Shown here: positions 47,169-58,878 of the stretch, in pieces | Position numbering within the stretch: position 1 is the stretch's first letter | Layout: every line of letters begins with the position of its first letter | From: Stomoxys calcitrans | Taxonomy: Eukaryota > Arthropoda > Insecta > Diptera > Muscidae | Assembly (NCBI RefSeq): GCF_963082655.1 | Contig: NC_081555.1 | Location: forward strand, 90,098,272 to 90,162,271 | Direction of reading: 5' to 3' | Length of the DNA stretch: 64,000 nucleotides | Made by a program: the position numbers and the translations under genes | The notes under the pieces: generated by a model | Seen by the model: only the letters and a program-made list of their open reading frames with translations | Told to the model about the DNA's origin: nothing | The model's database searches: none

Positions 47169-47641
47169 TTCCCAAATTTCAGACAAATCGGATAAGAATT
47201 TCGCCCTCTGAAGAAGTCAAGACTTTGGGTCTTGGTTTATATGGCAGCTATATCAAAACATGGACCGTTTTGAACCATACTTAGCGCAGTTGTTGAAAGT
47301 GATACCAAAACACCACGTGCAGATTTTCAGTCAAATCGGATGAGAATTGCGCCATCTAGAGGCTCAAGAAGTCAAGACCCAAAATCGGTTTATATGGCAG
47401 CTATATCAACACATGGACCGATTTGGCCCATTTACAATCCCAACCGACCTACACTAATAAAATGTATTTGTGCAAACTTTCAAGCGCCTAGCTTTACTCC
47501 TTCGAAAGTTAGCGTGCTTTCGACAGACAGACGAACGGACGGACATGGCTAGAACGACTTAAAATGACTCAGACGCATATTTCGAGGTGTTATAAACAGA
47601 ATGACGAAATTAGCATACCCCCATCCTATGGTGGAGGGCAT
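47169..47641 (-). mobile_element. DINE-1/Helentron-like element, 5' part
   Basis: Two to three central units, reverse GTCY block 'gacagacagacgaacggacggacatgg', terminus 'cccccatcctatggtggaggg'. Confidence 0.78.
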
Positions 47642-47724
47642 GAAACGACATGCAATGCATATGGGAATATTAGTCGACTGCAATTTGGGAATAGATTAGG
47701 ATAATGATATTTAAATTTGTGTTA

Positions 47725-48105
47725 AAGTATTTAGGGAGTACAGAGCGAAATGATACCTATTTTCTGGGCAAAGTGGCTGAGTGCCAGAGCTAGCCGCATT
47801 CCCAAAAATCTCTCCAAACCATACATATTTAGCGACCATGGCAATTTTGGGCTTAAATGAAAGATATTTGGGAGTAGGGCAGGAATTTGAGATGTTTGAG
47901 GTATCATCTTACCTCCAAAAAGCACTCCCCGTCAAATGGGTTTAAATGAAGCAGAACTTATTTACAGACCGTGGTAATTTGGGGCTCATTTAAAAGGATT
48001 TGAGAGTATCATAACGAAGTTTTTGTTTATTTTGAGGGTGTCTACACCAAACCGTACATATTTAACCACTACAATAAAGGAGTCCATAGAAAGGTCTAAG
48101 GGAGT
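47725..48105. repeat. Unclassified dispersed repeat
   Basis: 'ctccaaaccatacatatttagcgaccatgg', 'gggcttaaatgaaag' and 'gggagtagggcagg' recur at 48055-48115 and 54210-54330. No TIRs found. Confidence 0.45.
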
Positions 48106-48112
48106 AGAGCAA

Positions 48113-48416
48113 ACATTTGCCCATGAACATTTCAATAAAGAACAGGGGCAAACTTCTCTCATATCAATATATTGAAGCTCAGCGATAAAGGACCTCCTTT
48201 ATATAGCCGAGTCCCAACAGCGTCCCGCTATGCGACATTCAATGGGGACACGTTTTCAAATGACTTCTATGTATGGCAAAGTAACTCACAAAAGTCGCCA
48301 ACATTAGGAGGGGATAACCACCACTTAAAATTTGTCCAATGTTCTCGCCAGGATTTGAAACCACTCGTTTTTCATCTTTGGCGGACTTGCTTACCTCTGT
48401 GCTTCAATGACACGAA
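48113..48416 (-). repeat. tRNA-headed SINE, near full length
   Basis: Reverse copy: 'tttgcccatgaacatttc' at the left, 'aggacctcctttatatagccgag', 'cgccaacattaggaggggataaccacc', and at the right the head with 'ttctcgccaggatttgaaacc' (B-box) and 'ggcggacttgcttacctctgtgc' (A-box). Confidence 0.75.
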
Positions 48417-48481
48417 TTCAAAATGACAACTTCGGGTCGAAATGTTGCCAACTCAAAACTCTACCAAAACAATACTTATAA

Positions 48482-49250
48482 AAGGGTAATTTTGTAGCCA
48501 TTATCTTTTTAGCAACACCGGTTTGTACAGCTCACGCACGTTTCGTGTTTTGTTTCACTGTCAAACATCTTCAGTTTGGTCTATAATTTAACCATGAATC
48601 GTCTTACAAACGAACAACGCTTGCAAATTATTGAATTTTATTATCAAAATGCGTACTCTCTTAAGAAAGTTCATCGCGCGCTGCTTCCATTCAGTGACGA
48701 AGCTCATTTTTGGCTCAATGGGTACGTAAATAAGCAGAATTGTCGATTTTGGAGTGAAGCTCAGCCAGAAGCATTGCAAGAGCTACCAATGCTTTCAGAA
48801 AAGGTCACAATTTGGTGTGGTCTAAGGGCTGGTGGCACCATTGGACCGTACTTCTTCAAACATAATGCTAATCTTTATGTAACTGTGAATGGTGAGCACT
48901 ACCGCGAGATGATATTCCGCGTTTTTTGCCCAAAGTGGAAGAGCTTGACTTGCATGACATGTAGTTTCAACAAGACTGTGATACATACCACACAGCACGC
49001 GTCACATGGGATTATTGAGAGGCAAGTTCGGTGAACATTTCGGTATCGGTTAATTGGTCGCCTAGATCGTGCGATTTAACGCCTTTAGTCTTTTTTTTTT
49101 TTGTGGGGCTATGTCAAAGCTTATCTCTATACAGACAAGCCCGCTTCAATTGCAGCATTGGAAGACAACATTGAAGCATTTATACGTGAGATACCTGTCG
49201 AAATGTTGGAAAAAAATCAAATTTTGTCTAAAATTTCAAATAAGTTTATG
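48482..49250 (+). mobile_element. Tc1/mariner-superfamily transposon, internally deleted
   Basis: A 5' end 'agggtaattttg' follows TA. The transposase starts at 48594 (MNRLTNEQRLQIIEFYYQN). After about 30 residues it jumps to FSDEAHFWLNGYVNKQNCRF, carrying the first catalytic Asp. The second Asp block is readable only in another frame as LHDM-stop-FQQDCDTYHTA, so there is a one-base frameshift plus a Trp-to-stop change. Same family as 43711 and as the foldback elements. Confidence 0.78.
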
Positions 49251-49877
49251 TTATAGCTGAAAATAGTGAGATAAAATAGTGAAAAGTAAATAAATTAATT
49301 TTCATGGTAATTTTCTACGAAAATTTAATTTTTAAATTTAATAACAGAAATATTTAAAATTTTGTGGTTTAAAAATGTTAGAAAAAGTTAGCAGTATTAA
49401 TTTTTTTGCAGTGTATATTTTATTTATTTCTTGGTTATTTGGCTGGTTGGTCAATCATGCTAATTCCTAACTTGAGTCAAACCAAAGTTCCGAGTCTCAA
49501 ATGAATTGTTGCTAATTCCAGTTTGGTTTGCTTTGCTTTGTTTGTTTGTTTTTTTTTTTGCATCCATCTAATTCGGGTAATTGAGCCATTGGACTTTAGT
49601 GGCTTATTGAGTAGTGCGCGCTTGCGCATTGTTTGTGATTTGTAGCTGTGACAATCCGACAATGACATTTATTTATGCCATTGCAATTACCATTTCATTA
49701 TTATTCATTTATAATTAGCTGATACATATTTTTTGTTTTTTTTTTTAATTTGCTTCATTTTGTTTTTATTACGTATTATCGGTCAAAAACATAAACTTGA
49801 TATTTATTTTGTGACTTTAGCGACCACAGCAACAACATTTGAAAGTGGGCCAGTTGTATTGTTACAGTACACATTCT
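49251..49877. other. Intergenic, nothing recognised
   Basis: Very AT-rich with T/A homopolymers; no gene. Confidence 0.5.
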
Positions 49878-50230
49878 AATTTTTATACCCACCAACACGG
49901 GTTGGGGGGTATACTAGTCTAGTTATGCCTTTTTTAACGCTTCGAAATATTGATCTGAGACCCTATAATGTATATATATTCTTGATAGTCTTTCATTTTA
50001 AGTCGATCTAGCCATATCCGTTCGTCTGTCGAAGTCACAATAGCGCTTGAAATTCGGAACAGATACTTCTTATGGATGTAGGTCGTTGGGGACTGCAAAA
50101 GGCCACATACGATAAGATTTGTATATAGCTCACTTATAAACAGATCTCACGATTTGAGATCTTCATCTTATTATAGCTTTAATTAAATGATTTTTTTGTT
50201 ATATAATTTAGAGAATTGATTAATAATTCG
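49878..50230 (+). mobile_element. DINE-1/Helentron-like element, 5' part
   Basis: 'tttttatacccaccaacacgggttggggggtatactagtc', 'ctataatgtatatatattcttgatag' and 'gccatatccgttcgtctgtcg'; it ends without a hairpin. Confidence 0.75.
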
Positions 50231-50261
50231 TCATGCCTTAACAAATTCTAATAAACATCAA

Positions 50262-51900
50262 GTAAAAAGGCGTTAAGTTCGGCCGGGCCGATCTTTGGAT
50301 ACCCACCACCTCGAGCATATATGTAAACCACCTTTCGTCAAAGTCCGTTGAAAAATTCATACCTTATGCCCCATAGCAGATAGATCGAAATATGTTCCGA
50401 TTTAGACCAAATACTAATAAGTACAAGTCATTGTCCAATTGTGCATAACAAAATATTGATCTTTTTAGTAGCTATATCTAAAAATAAACCGATCTGAACC
50501 ATATACGACACGGATGTCGAAAAGCCTAACACTCACTGTGTCAGTGTGTCAAATTTCAGTGGAATCGGATTATAAATGCGGCTATTATGAGGCCAAGACA
50601 TTAAATCGAGATATCGATCTTTATGGCAGCTATATCCCAGTCTGGACTGATTTGGGCCAAGATGCTAAAAAATGTCAAAGAACCTAACACAACTCACTGT
50701 CTCAAATTTCGGCGAAATCGGACAATTAATGCGCCTTTTATGGGCGCAAGACCTTAAATCGGAAGATCGGTCTATATGGCAGCTATATTCAAATCTGGAC
50801 AGATCTGGGCCATATTAAATCGGGAGATCGGTCTATATGGCAGCTATATTCAAATCTGGACAGATCTGGGCCATATTGAAGAAGAGTACTGAAGATCCTA
50901 ACATAACTCACTGTCCCAAATTTCGGCCACATCGGACAATAAATGCGCTTTTTATGGGCGCAAGACCTTAAATCGAGAGATCGGTCTATATGGCAGCTTT
51001 ATCCAAATCTGGACCGATCTGTGTCATATTGCAGAAGTATGTCGAGAGGCTTAACCCGGCGACATCGGACAACAAATGCGCCTTTTATGGGCCCTAAGCC
51101 TTAAATCTAGAGATCGGTCTATATGGCAGTTATATCCCAGTCTGGACCGATCTGTGCCATATTGCAGAAGTATGTTGAGAGGCTTAACCCAACGCAGCGT
51201 CCCAAATTTCGGCGATATCGGATAATAAATTCACCTTTTATGGGCCCAAAACCTTAAATCGAGAGATCGGTCTATATGGCAGCTGTATCCTAATCTGGAC
51301 CGATCTGTCTAAATGGTAGCAATATCCAAATCTGGACCGATCCATACCAAATTGCAGAAGGATGTCGAAAGGACTAACACAACTCACTGCCCCAAATTTT
51401 GGCAAAATCGGACAATAATTGCGCTTTTTATGGGAGCAAGACCTTAAATCGAGATATCGGTCTATATGGCAGCTATACCAAAATCTGAACCGATCAGTAT
51501 CAAATTGAAGAAAGATGTTGAAGCTCCTAACACAACTCACTGTCCCAAATTTCAGGAAAATCGGATCATAGATGTGGCTTTTATGGTCCTAAGACTCTAA
51601 ATCGGGGGATAGGTCTATATGGGGGCTATTTCAGGATATAGTCCGATGTTGCCCATCTTCGATCTTAACCTGCTTATGGACAAAACGAGAATCTGTGCAA
51701 AATTTCAGCTCAATATCTTTATTTTTAAAGACTGTAGCGTGATTTCAACAGACAGAAGGACGGACATGGCTAGATCGTCTTCGATTTTTACGCTGATCAA
51801 GAACATATATACTATATAGGGTCGGAAATGGATATTCCGATGTGTTGCAAATGGAATGACATAATGAGTACACCCCCATCCTTCGATGGTGGGTATAAAA
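50262..51900 (-). mobile_element. Complete long DINE-1/Helentron-like element (~1.64 kb)
   Basis: From 'aagtaaaaaggcgttaag' and GTTCGGCCGGGCCGA, 'tttggatacccaccacc', to 'cccatccttcgatggtgggtataaaa'. It has about eight central units, one of which is a partial 61-bp duplicate (landmark 'ggcagctatattc' at 50778 and 50839). Confidence 0.87.
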
Positions 51901-52430
51901 AAAAAAATAAAATTTTGTTTTTTAGACGAGCATATAAAATAATTCTATTATTTTGATATCTAAAGACCTTGTACGACACTTCTACATTTTGTAGTTGAAG
52001 ATGGGATTTTACAACTAACGATATAGTGCAAAACGTAAATGAAAATGGACAATCTATGGTGGTGTACGTTAGTTTACTGCAGAGAATTAATAACTAAAAA
52101 AAATTTGTGCTTTTTATTCAGTTAAATTTTAAAAAATTAAATTCTGTGATGTCTGCGCTTTAAATAGAATTTATCTTAATTTAGACATATTTAGACACCT
52201 CGTCAAACCAATGCAGAATCGTCTTTTGAATTGCACTTATTTTCAAACCAGTTGCATTATCGAGCTTCTCGACAATTTATGTTCATATGTATTTTGTACT
52301 AGATATACAATAACTATAACATCAAATCACCATGGGAGCACAATTGAGGCCACAATACACTATATATGGTTGCAAAAATAAGAATACATTTAATACTAAA
52401 TCTTAACTGGTTATTCCGAACAGAAAAAGA
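51901..52430. other. Intergenic, nothing recognised
   Basis: AT-rich unique sequence; no gene. Confidence 0.5.
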
Positions 52431-52500
52431 ACAAGTGAAATCGTGCTAAGTTCGGCCGGGCCGAATCTCTAGAACCCTCCACCAACAGAGACCTTTCATT
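52431..52500 (-). mobile_element. DINE-1/Helentron-like hairpin end fragment
   Basis: 'aacaagtgaaatcgtgctaag', hairpin GTTCGGCCGGGCCGAA, 'ctctagaaccctccaccaac'. Confidence 0.75.
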
Positions 52501-52812
52501 CATGTCCAATAGGTCTTCAAATTCTGTTCGAATTGTACTTCAAAGACCCTTGAATTGATGTACATATTGTTTGGTAACCCCCAGATACTTAGTCTCTAAT
52601 TTGAATATGCCATTCGTATTCTAATCTCAAGACTTTTCATTTGAACCTCATAATGTCCCAATCAGCCATCATGTCAATTTGGCGGTTTGTGGTGGGGTCG
52701 CATAGACATCGGGTGAAATTTTACCGTCAGATTTGTACACTGCCGCCAAATGTCTTCCTGTTGATGCCTATATTGTCCCAATCCGTTACAGTCCATATAC
52801 ATTTTTCATCAA
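52501..52812. repeat. Unclassified dispersed repeat
   Basis: 'caagacttttcatttgaacctcataatgtcccaatcag' matches the repeat at 46740-47168. Confidence 0.45.
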
Positions 52813-52913
52813 ATTTTCAGAAGTTATAGCAAACATTTTTACTGTTTGTTGTTTCGAATAATTGAAGTTAATTAACTGATCCCCAATATGCAAATACCGA
52901 GGATGACTGCGAG

Positions 52914-52920
52914 TATAAAA
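52914..52920 (+). promoter_or_regulatory. TATA box of gene B1
   Basis: TATAAAA within 'gcgagtataaaactgctg', 97 nt upstream of the ATG. Transcription would start around 52945. Confidence 0.65.
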
Positions 52921-53010
52921 CTGCTGTCATAAGGCCAAACTAATTCGGTGTGTGCACACAAACCAGACTGTGTGCATTAATGGAGTCTATACCCCAAGTT
53001 AACTTTTACT

Positions 53011-53671
53011 ATGGCTAAAAAGAAAATCTTTACTGTGGCCGGTAGCGTATTTTTGAATTTCATGGCTTTAATTGAATATTCTAATGCATAGTGTTTGCTT
53101 GTTTGAAGTTGTATTGGCAGTTGTGGCATCATTGGCTTCTTTGACCCAAGCCGATATGGTAGAGAAGTCCTTGATGCAGGATCTTGCCAACCATTTTAAG
53201 CGACTTGGTGCTACCACTCTATGTGCTGTTGATAAATTCGATGGTGCTGATGTTCCCAGCAAGGTAGACAAGGTCATCGAAGTAGGCGTGGGTAATTTAA
53301 GGCAATTTCTGGGTAAAGTCTTATCCGGTGAGGAATACATTAAACAATCGATACTTAGTGTCAAGACAGCCGCAATAGATATGGGTGGAACCCATTCAAA
53401 ATGTGCAAACGTCTCTACCGATTATATTGCCAGCAATACTCCAGTTAATGGTTCGGAATTATTTGCCACTGGCAAAGTACAGCTGAAAGTCAGTGAAAAT
53501 TTATCATGCGTTGTGCAAAAGGGAGATGATGCAGCTCTTGATAAGGTTCCATACTTTTATGCCAAGATCATCAACAATATTGCGGCCGACGAAAGTGATA
53601 ATCAGGTTAATAAGTTGATCAGACACGAAACGACATTGGCCAGTGATTTGGGAGGTTTAGCTTCCTGTTAA
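53011..53671 (+). CDS. B1: small secreted four-cysteine protein, family B
   Basis: Exon 1 is 53011-53041 (31 nt), the intron is 53042-53108 (67 bp, GTAGCG..GAAG) and exon 2 is 53109-53671; 197 aa. The join gives MAKKKIFTVAVVLAVVASLA, then SLTQAD, a clear signal peptide. The ORF-internal ATG at 53072 lies in the intron. The mature part looks mainly helical, with cysteines in GATTLC, SKCAN, LSC and a final C. It shares with B2 the blocks SLM..LA, GAT.xC, KCAN, NTPxxG and HE..LAS. Poly(A) signal at 53723-53728. It has four cysteines (possibly two disulfides) and lacks the CWF signature of family A, yet has the same exon plan. Function not recognised. Confidence 0.87.
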
Positions 53672-53844
53672 ATCGTCGGAGAAGGAAGACATTTCTGTTT
53701 TTCATTTTGTTAAGATTACACCAATAAAAATAAAGAAAAAGTATGTTACTAGCACACTTTATATACATGGGCTGCTATATATTTTTCTGCCCTAGTAATG
53801 AAAACACAAATACTTTGTCGTCCTAATGCTAGTTCCATACGCCT

Positions 53845-54060
53845 TTTTATACCGCCATAGGATGGGGGTATACTAATCTAGTCATTCCATTTATAACACA
53901 TCGAAATAGTTATCTGCGACCCCATAAAGTATATATATTCTGAATCGTCTCGACATTCTGAGACATATATTCTGAATCGTCTCGACATTCTGATTCGATC
54001 TAGCCATGTCCGTTCATCCGTCCGTCTGTCGAAATCACGATAGCGGTCGAACACGTAAAA
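53845..54060 (+). mobile_element. DINE-1/Helentron-like 5' fragment
   Basis: 'ctttttataccgccataggatgggggtatactaatc', then a local duplication of 'tattctgaatcgtctcgacattctga' (53935 and 53968) and 'catgtccgttcatccgtccgtctgtcg'. Confidence 0.75.
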
Positions 54061-54061
54061 A

Positions 54062-54420
54062 AGAAGAAATTTGAGAGTAGAGCACGATGCAGATATTTTT
54101 TCAGGGCTAAGTGCGTGGGTGGCCGCCTCACCCTAAAAACCCCTCAAACCGGACATATTTGTGGATTATCACAATAAGGGGCTCAACTCTGATATCTGTC
54201 TTATGGCCAAGTGTTTCAGGTATGCCTCACCTAAACTCCCCCTAAACCACACATATATACCGACTACAGCAGTATGAAGCTCAAATGTAATTTTGGAAGT
54301 AGAGTATGAATCTGATATCCACTTTTCATGCTCTACTTTTGGAAGATAGTATGAATCTGATATCCACTTACCATTTTCGGGGTATGTCAGTATAGGGGTC
54401 AGATAAAATAAGAAAGTGGG
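54062..54420. repeat. Unclassified dispersed repeat
   Basis: 'cccctcaaaccggacatatttgtgg', 'ggggctcaactctgatatctg' and a near duplicate 'agtatgaatctgatatccactt' (54305 and 54349). Relatives are at 20275-20420 and 47725-48105. Confidence 0.5.
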
Positions 54421-55135
54421 AGAAGGCGCAGCGGAGCGGGCCCTGTCCATCTAGTTCCATATATATTCGATGGTGCCAGAAGACGTTTACATTTCAAATT
54501 ACTAATTTGAGACTTACGAGACAGGTTCGAAACCATTGAAAAGGCAAAATAACGTTGTTTTGATTCTGGAAGACTGACCCACAGAATGAATGTTATTGGA
54601 TTTTCCATATGTGAAATGTAATTAAACTATTGTAGCACCTTATCATGCATTCATGTGTACCTTAAAATTGGAATCAAAAAGCCAGTACCGCAATCAATAA
54701 ATTCTCCTTAAATTTAATTTTCTATTTTCTAACAGACACGACCATTTGTTTTAAATTTCGATTGCTGATTGATTATTATTTTACTATATAGATGACTGTC
54801 CGAATATATTTTTTAAAGAATTCTTTTTTTAAACTTAGTATCTAAACCTAAAAAAACTAGTGACTTAAAGACGCTCATATTTGTAAGGCTACTTTGCGTC
54901 TTTAACTAAGGAATAATTTTGTCTTGTCCCTAGGCGAATTTCTACGATATTTTGACCTTCATTTTAGATTTTTGTCTTTAATAAAAAAACGCAAAGTTAA
55001 GGATCTATTAACCTACTATTTGAAATAAAAGATCCTCAATACCAATGAAAATATCTTTCACCAATAGAAATATTTCCTTAACAACATGGAAAGTTGATCA
55101 TTTTCAATTAAAGTTTGCTTATCATTGGCACGAAT
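54421..55135. other. Intergenic, nothing recognised
   Basis: No supported gene or repeat. Confidence 0.45.
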
Positions 55136-55590
55136 TTTGAAAAATGAAAGAAATTCAGTATACGTGGCTCAAGCAGAACAGTCGCCACGTGATCAGTTTT
55201 GCCAAAGAAATAGGAGATCATTTGCTTCGAAATGCTTTTTCCGTGAACAATTTACATTGGATTTGACTTGTCTTTGAAGACTCATAAGGCCGATTGTTAT
55301 TTATTTCGGGCTCATACACGTAGATTCATGATTCTTCACCTGTGACGATCCTTTAAACGTTTTTTGAAGCACCGCGATCGTATTTTTTTAACATTTCTTT
55401 GCACCAATCGACAAGAGTCTGTTTTTGAGCGGTTGTCAAATTGTGCGAACGTTTTTGTCCGTATTTGGAGGACCTTCTGGAATTCGTCTCCAAGTGAGCG
55501 TTGATCCCGAATTAATTCATTAAACCAGTTTTCCATAGTGCTATAGGATGGTGCTTCATCGCCATACAAAGAAAGTTGTGGTCAATGTCG
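55136..55590 (-). pseudogene. mariner-type transposase relic
   Basis: The minus-strand frame 55569-55336 includes GDEAPSYSTMENWFNELIRD and LGDEFQ, the helix-turn-helix region of mariner transposases (typically 'F G D .APS YST V.NW'). Further along, in another frame, the first catalytic block appears as GEES-stop-IYVYEPE, where active enzymes have GDESWIYAYEPE: the Trp codon is now TGA and the Asp is Glu. It is therefore long dead, and the C-terminal half is missing. Confidence 0.75.
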
Positions 55591-55599
55591 AAAGTTATG

Positions 55600-56185
55600 A
55601 ACAAGTAAAAGCCCGTAAAGTTCGGTCGAACCGATTATAATATGCCCTCCACCATGAATAGGTTCTTTGACTGATTTTACAAATGTATAGAAGCTTTATA
55701 TGGATATGGATTGTACTTGTCATGATAGAAGTCATAAAAAATATTGTACTACGTTCAAAATTAAATCCACATCATGTATTAATTGCGCTTTCTAGAAGCT
55801 GAAGAAGTCAATTCGGGCGATCGGTTTATAGTTATAAACTGCCTTATATCATACTTAGCCTGAATTTTTGAAATTGAAACCAAACTCTATGGCCAAAATT
55901 TCAGCTAAATCGGATTATAATTGCTCCCTGTAAATGCTCAAGAAGTCTAATAGTTGGATCGGTATATAAGGGAGCTGTATCACGTTATGAAATCACTTCT
56001 TTTCATTTCAAGTTTTTTAACTGTTAGGGCAAAGATCATTAAATTACACGATTTTTGTTTGTTTCTTTTTCGAGACGAGCTCAATGGTATGGCAAATTTA
56101 CAATTCCAGCCGAACTACATTAATAGAGAGTATATGTGCAGAATTTCAAGCAGTTAGCTTAATTCCTTCGAAAGTTACCGTGCTT
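55600..56185 (-). mobile_element. DINE-1/Helentron-like element, partial
   Basis: 'aacaagtaaaagcccgtaaag', short hairpin TTCGGTCGAACCGA, 'atgccctccaccatg', then 'gctcaagaagtctaat' units. It ends near 'ccttcgaaagttaccgtgctttc'. Confidence 0.72.
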
Positions 56186-56467
56186 TCTATGGAGGAGAGT
56201 AGGAAAATTATTTCATGCAAGTGTTCACGAGTTAATCCCATTTTTTTGCCAATTTAATTTTTTTAAGATATTTTAAGCAACACAAATGATGGTCGTACTT
56301 CAAAAATCCCTGAAAATATCAAACTTTCAAATGTAAATGTCAGATTGCATCACCGCTTAGTGGTGACTAGGCCATAACGTTATCTACCAGCCGTACAGAC
56401 CACATAAATCCTGAGATTCGATAATGGTTGATAACTTGCTAGGATCACCATTTCTTCACAATCCCAT

Positions 56468-56538
56468 GGCAGCCGGTTGTACGCAGCGGATTGACCCGAT
56501 GGAACTTTCATCGGCAAGGGCTGCCGCCTCAGTGTACG
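56468..56538 (+). ncRNA. Predicted pseudoknotted 5' UTR structure of the LINE
   Basis: GGCAGCC (56468-56474) pairs with GGCTGCC (56519-56525). TGTACGC (56478-56484) can pair with GTGTACG (56532-56538), crossing the first helix. CCGATG/CATCGG (56496-56501/56509-56514) forms a hairpin between them. The topology recalls HDV-like ribozymes, but there is no clear P4 and the element begins 9 nt upstream of the first helix. The hairpin is kept in the SINE at 12328; the first helix is not. Confidence 0.4.
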
Positions 56539-56590
56539 TGTTCGTCTTTTTTCGTCATGGGAGAGGTACATCCCGGAGTGCCTTCTCCGT

Positions 56591-57151
56591 ATGCTTCTGG
56601 TCCGTGCCGGGATTGAAAAGAACCCCGGACCCTGGTTCTGTTCCGTTTGCCAGAACCGCCTTCATCATCGGTCAGTGTCGGTGAGGTGTAACCGGTGCTT
56701 GGAGTGGGTACATTTCCGTTCTTGCTCTGGCCTAACCTCGCTACGGGAGTATAGTCATACTGGCTATGTCGCTAGGTGCTGTGCGAACATAGCCAGCAGT
56801 GGGTCACAAGCGGACTATGTGACCCCCCCGACCTCTCCCGTACGGCAATTTATGCAACGACAGCACCCTAGCCCTACTATTGCCAGGCCAGTGTCGGGAA
56901 ATGTATCGTTCTTGCAGTTAAACTGCAATGGACTGCGAGGCAAGATTGATGAGATTGTAGATTTTATGAGTCGGAAGAGCATATCGGTCGCAGCGATCCA
57001 GGAGACAAAGCTGACTAACACCTGCAGCTTGCACAGTTGTCACGGCAACAATGTGCTACGTAAGGATCGCTCAAGGAATGGAGGTGGGGGATTGGCCTTC
57101 GTTATACACCATTCCGTGCAGTATAGACCTACATGGAATGTATGGGGGTAG
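56591..57151 (+). pseudogene. LINE ORF, first segment: 2A-like, PHD-like finger, start of endonuclease
   Basis: From the ATG, residues 7-14 are GIEKNPGP (56609-56632), a 2A-like ribosome-skipping motif known from the N-termini of several metazoan and trypanosome LINEs. It is followed by WFCSVC..RCNRCLEWVH..SC, a PHD/RING-like zinc-binding pattern, and then the endonuclease start FLQLNCNGLRGK, AAIQETKL and GGGLAFVIHH. The frame stays open upstream to 56495, so a non-ATG start is possible. The frame ends at 57151, inside the endonuclease, because of a frameshift. Confidence 0.85.
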
Positions 57152-58878
57152 CAGTCAGGTCTGGTACTGCCGAGATAGAGATATACAACGTGTATATACC
57201 GCCGGTTGGTAGCTGTGTCCCGATTAATGGCCAGGCCTACAGCCCCGACATAAGTGGGTTGCTATCTGGCCATAGTCGTCTGGTTCTGGGGGATTTTAAT
57301 GCACATCACTCGTCATGGCATTCTCCCCTAGGTAACGACCAGCGTGGCATAGCTTTGGCAGAGCAGATAGATAGCTCCACGTTTTGCACGGTGAATGAGG
57401 ATGCCCCCTCGCCAGACATCTCAATCGCATCCCCTGATCTCCTGAGTGACGTATCCTGGCAAGCCGTCATCTCTTTGGGGTCAGACCACCTCCCCATAAT
57501 CCTCACCATCGACCGACCACCCGACTTCATAACCTCTGAGCGCCGGACGTTCATCAATTACAAGAAGGCCAATTGGACTGGCTTCAGAGAGTATACCAAT
57601 CGCCGCTTCAATGAACTGCCACCCCCCTCTGATGTGCTTGTGGCCGAGAGGAAATTCCGAGACATCATCAACGCAGCAGCCGCTCGCTTTATACCAGCCG
57701 GTCGAATACCGCAAATGCGACCCAATTTCCCGGCGCAAGCAGTGGTACTCGCAGACGAGCGTGATGGGATTCGTGCTATGGACCCCGCTAACCCCAGAAT
57801 CAGCGAGCTGAATCTGGAAATAAACAGGGTAGTCAACGAACATAAGCGGAATTTGTGGCTGGAACACTTGGAGCAATGTAACTTAGGCACCGGTGCAGGC
57901 AAATTGTGGGCCACTGTTACATCTCTCTCGAACCCCGGTAGACGGGACGACAGGACCTCAGTCACTTTTGGCGAGTTAACCGTGACTGATCCGAAGAGAT
58001 GCGCCAGGTTGTTCAACCGTCAATTTATTGTGCATCCCGAGAGAGACAGGGCAAGGAGGAGAGCCATTCGCCGTATTCGTGGTCTCCGAGCCGATGAACA
58101 GCCATCACAATTTACCGTGGGCGAAGTTACGAATGTCATCCGTGGCGCCAAACCTTCCAAGGCGTTGGGCCCCGACGAAATCTCTACATTGATGCTGAAG
58201 AATCTGGATTTACCTGGAGTTGAGTACCTTACCACAGTCCTTAACCTGTCATTGAACACTCTTATAGTTCCCGATGTCTGGAAAATGGGCAGAGTGATCC
58301 CGCTACTGAAGCCTGGTAAGGACCCGAGTTTGGGGGAGTCGTACAGACCGATCTCCCTTCTCTCACCAGTGGCTAAGACGCTTGAGGCATTACTCCTCCC
58401 GAGCCTCGTAGGAGAATTTCCATTCGCCGAGCATCAACACGGATTTCGGAGACTGCACAGCACAACAACAGCTTTGCATGCCATCACCACACACATTTGC
58501 CGTGGCTTCAATCAACCCAGGCCATGTGACAGGACGGTCCTCGTGGCACTGGACCTATCGAAGGCATTCGACACGGTCAGCCATGCCAAATTATTTGAGG
58601 ACATCGCCAACACGTCCCTCCAGCTAGGCCTGAAACGTTGGGTCGCGAATTATCTGTGTGGCCGCCAGTCATTTGTGGAATTTAGGGATAAGAAGTCAAA
58701 ACACCGTAGAGTGAAACAGGGAGTTCCCCAAGGTGGGGTGATATCTCCGGCTCTGTTTAACCTCTACCTATCCTCCATCCCACCTCCTCCAGATGGCATA
58801 GAGATCGTATCATATGCGGACGACTGTACGATCATGGCATCAGGCCCCCACCCATTGATGACATCTGCGATAGGTTGA
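57133..58878 (+). pseudogene. LINE ORF, second segment: endonuclease rest and reverse transcriptase
   Basis: The endonuclease continues with YNVYIPP, LVLGDFNAHHSSW and GSDHLPI (catalytic Asn/Asp/His region). The reverse transcriptase follows: WKMGRVIPLLKPGKDPS, SYRPISLLSPVAKTLE, EHQHGFRRLHSTTTAL, LVALDLSKAFDTVSH, KQGVPQGGVISPALFNLY and SYADDCTIMASG with the YADD catalytic box. The frame then ends at a TGA just after YADD. The next frame continues the thumb domain, so one base is missing near the C-run at about 58845. The 'ATG' at 57133 is merely the first Met after the earlier frameshift. Confidence 0.88.

Noticed and set aside
53072..53110. ATG at 53072 as the B1 start (MNILMHSVCLFEV)
   Set aside because: It lies within an intron (GTAGCG..GAAG); the spliced form gives a better signal peptide and matches the exon plan of B2.
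56440..56684. Frame starting at 56424 as a separate LINE ORF1
   Set aside because: The zinc-finger/2A frame from 56591 has the recognisable motifs; the other frame lies mostly over the structured 5' UTR and has no recognisable domain.
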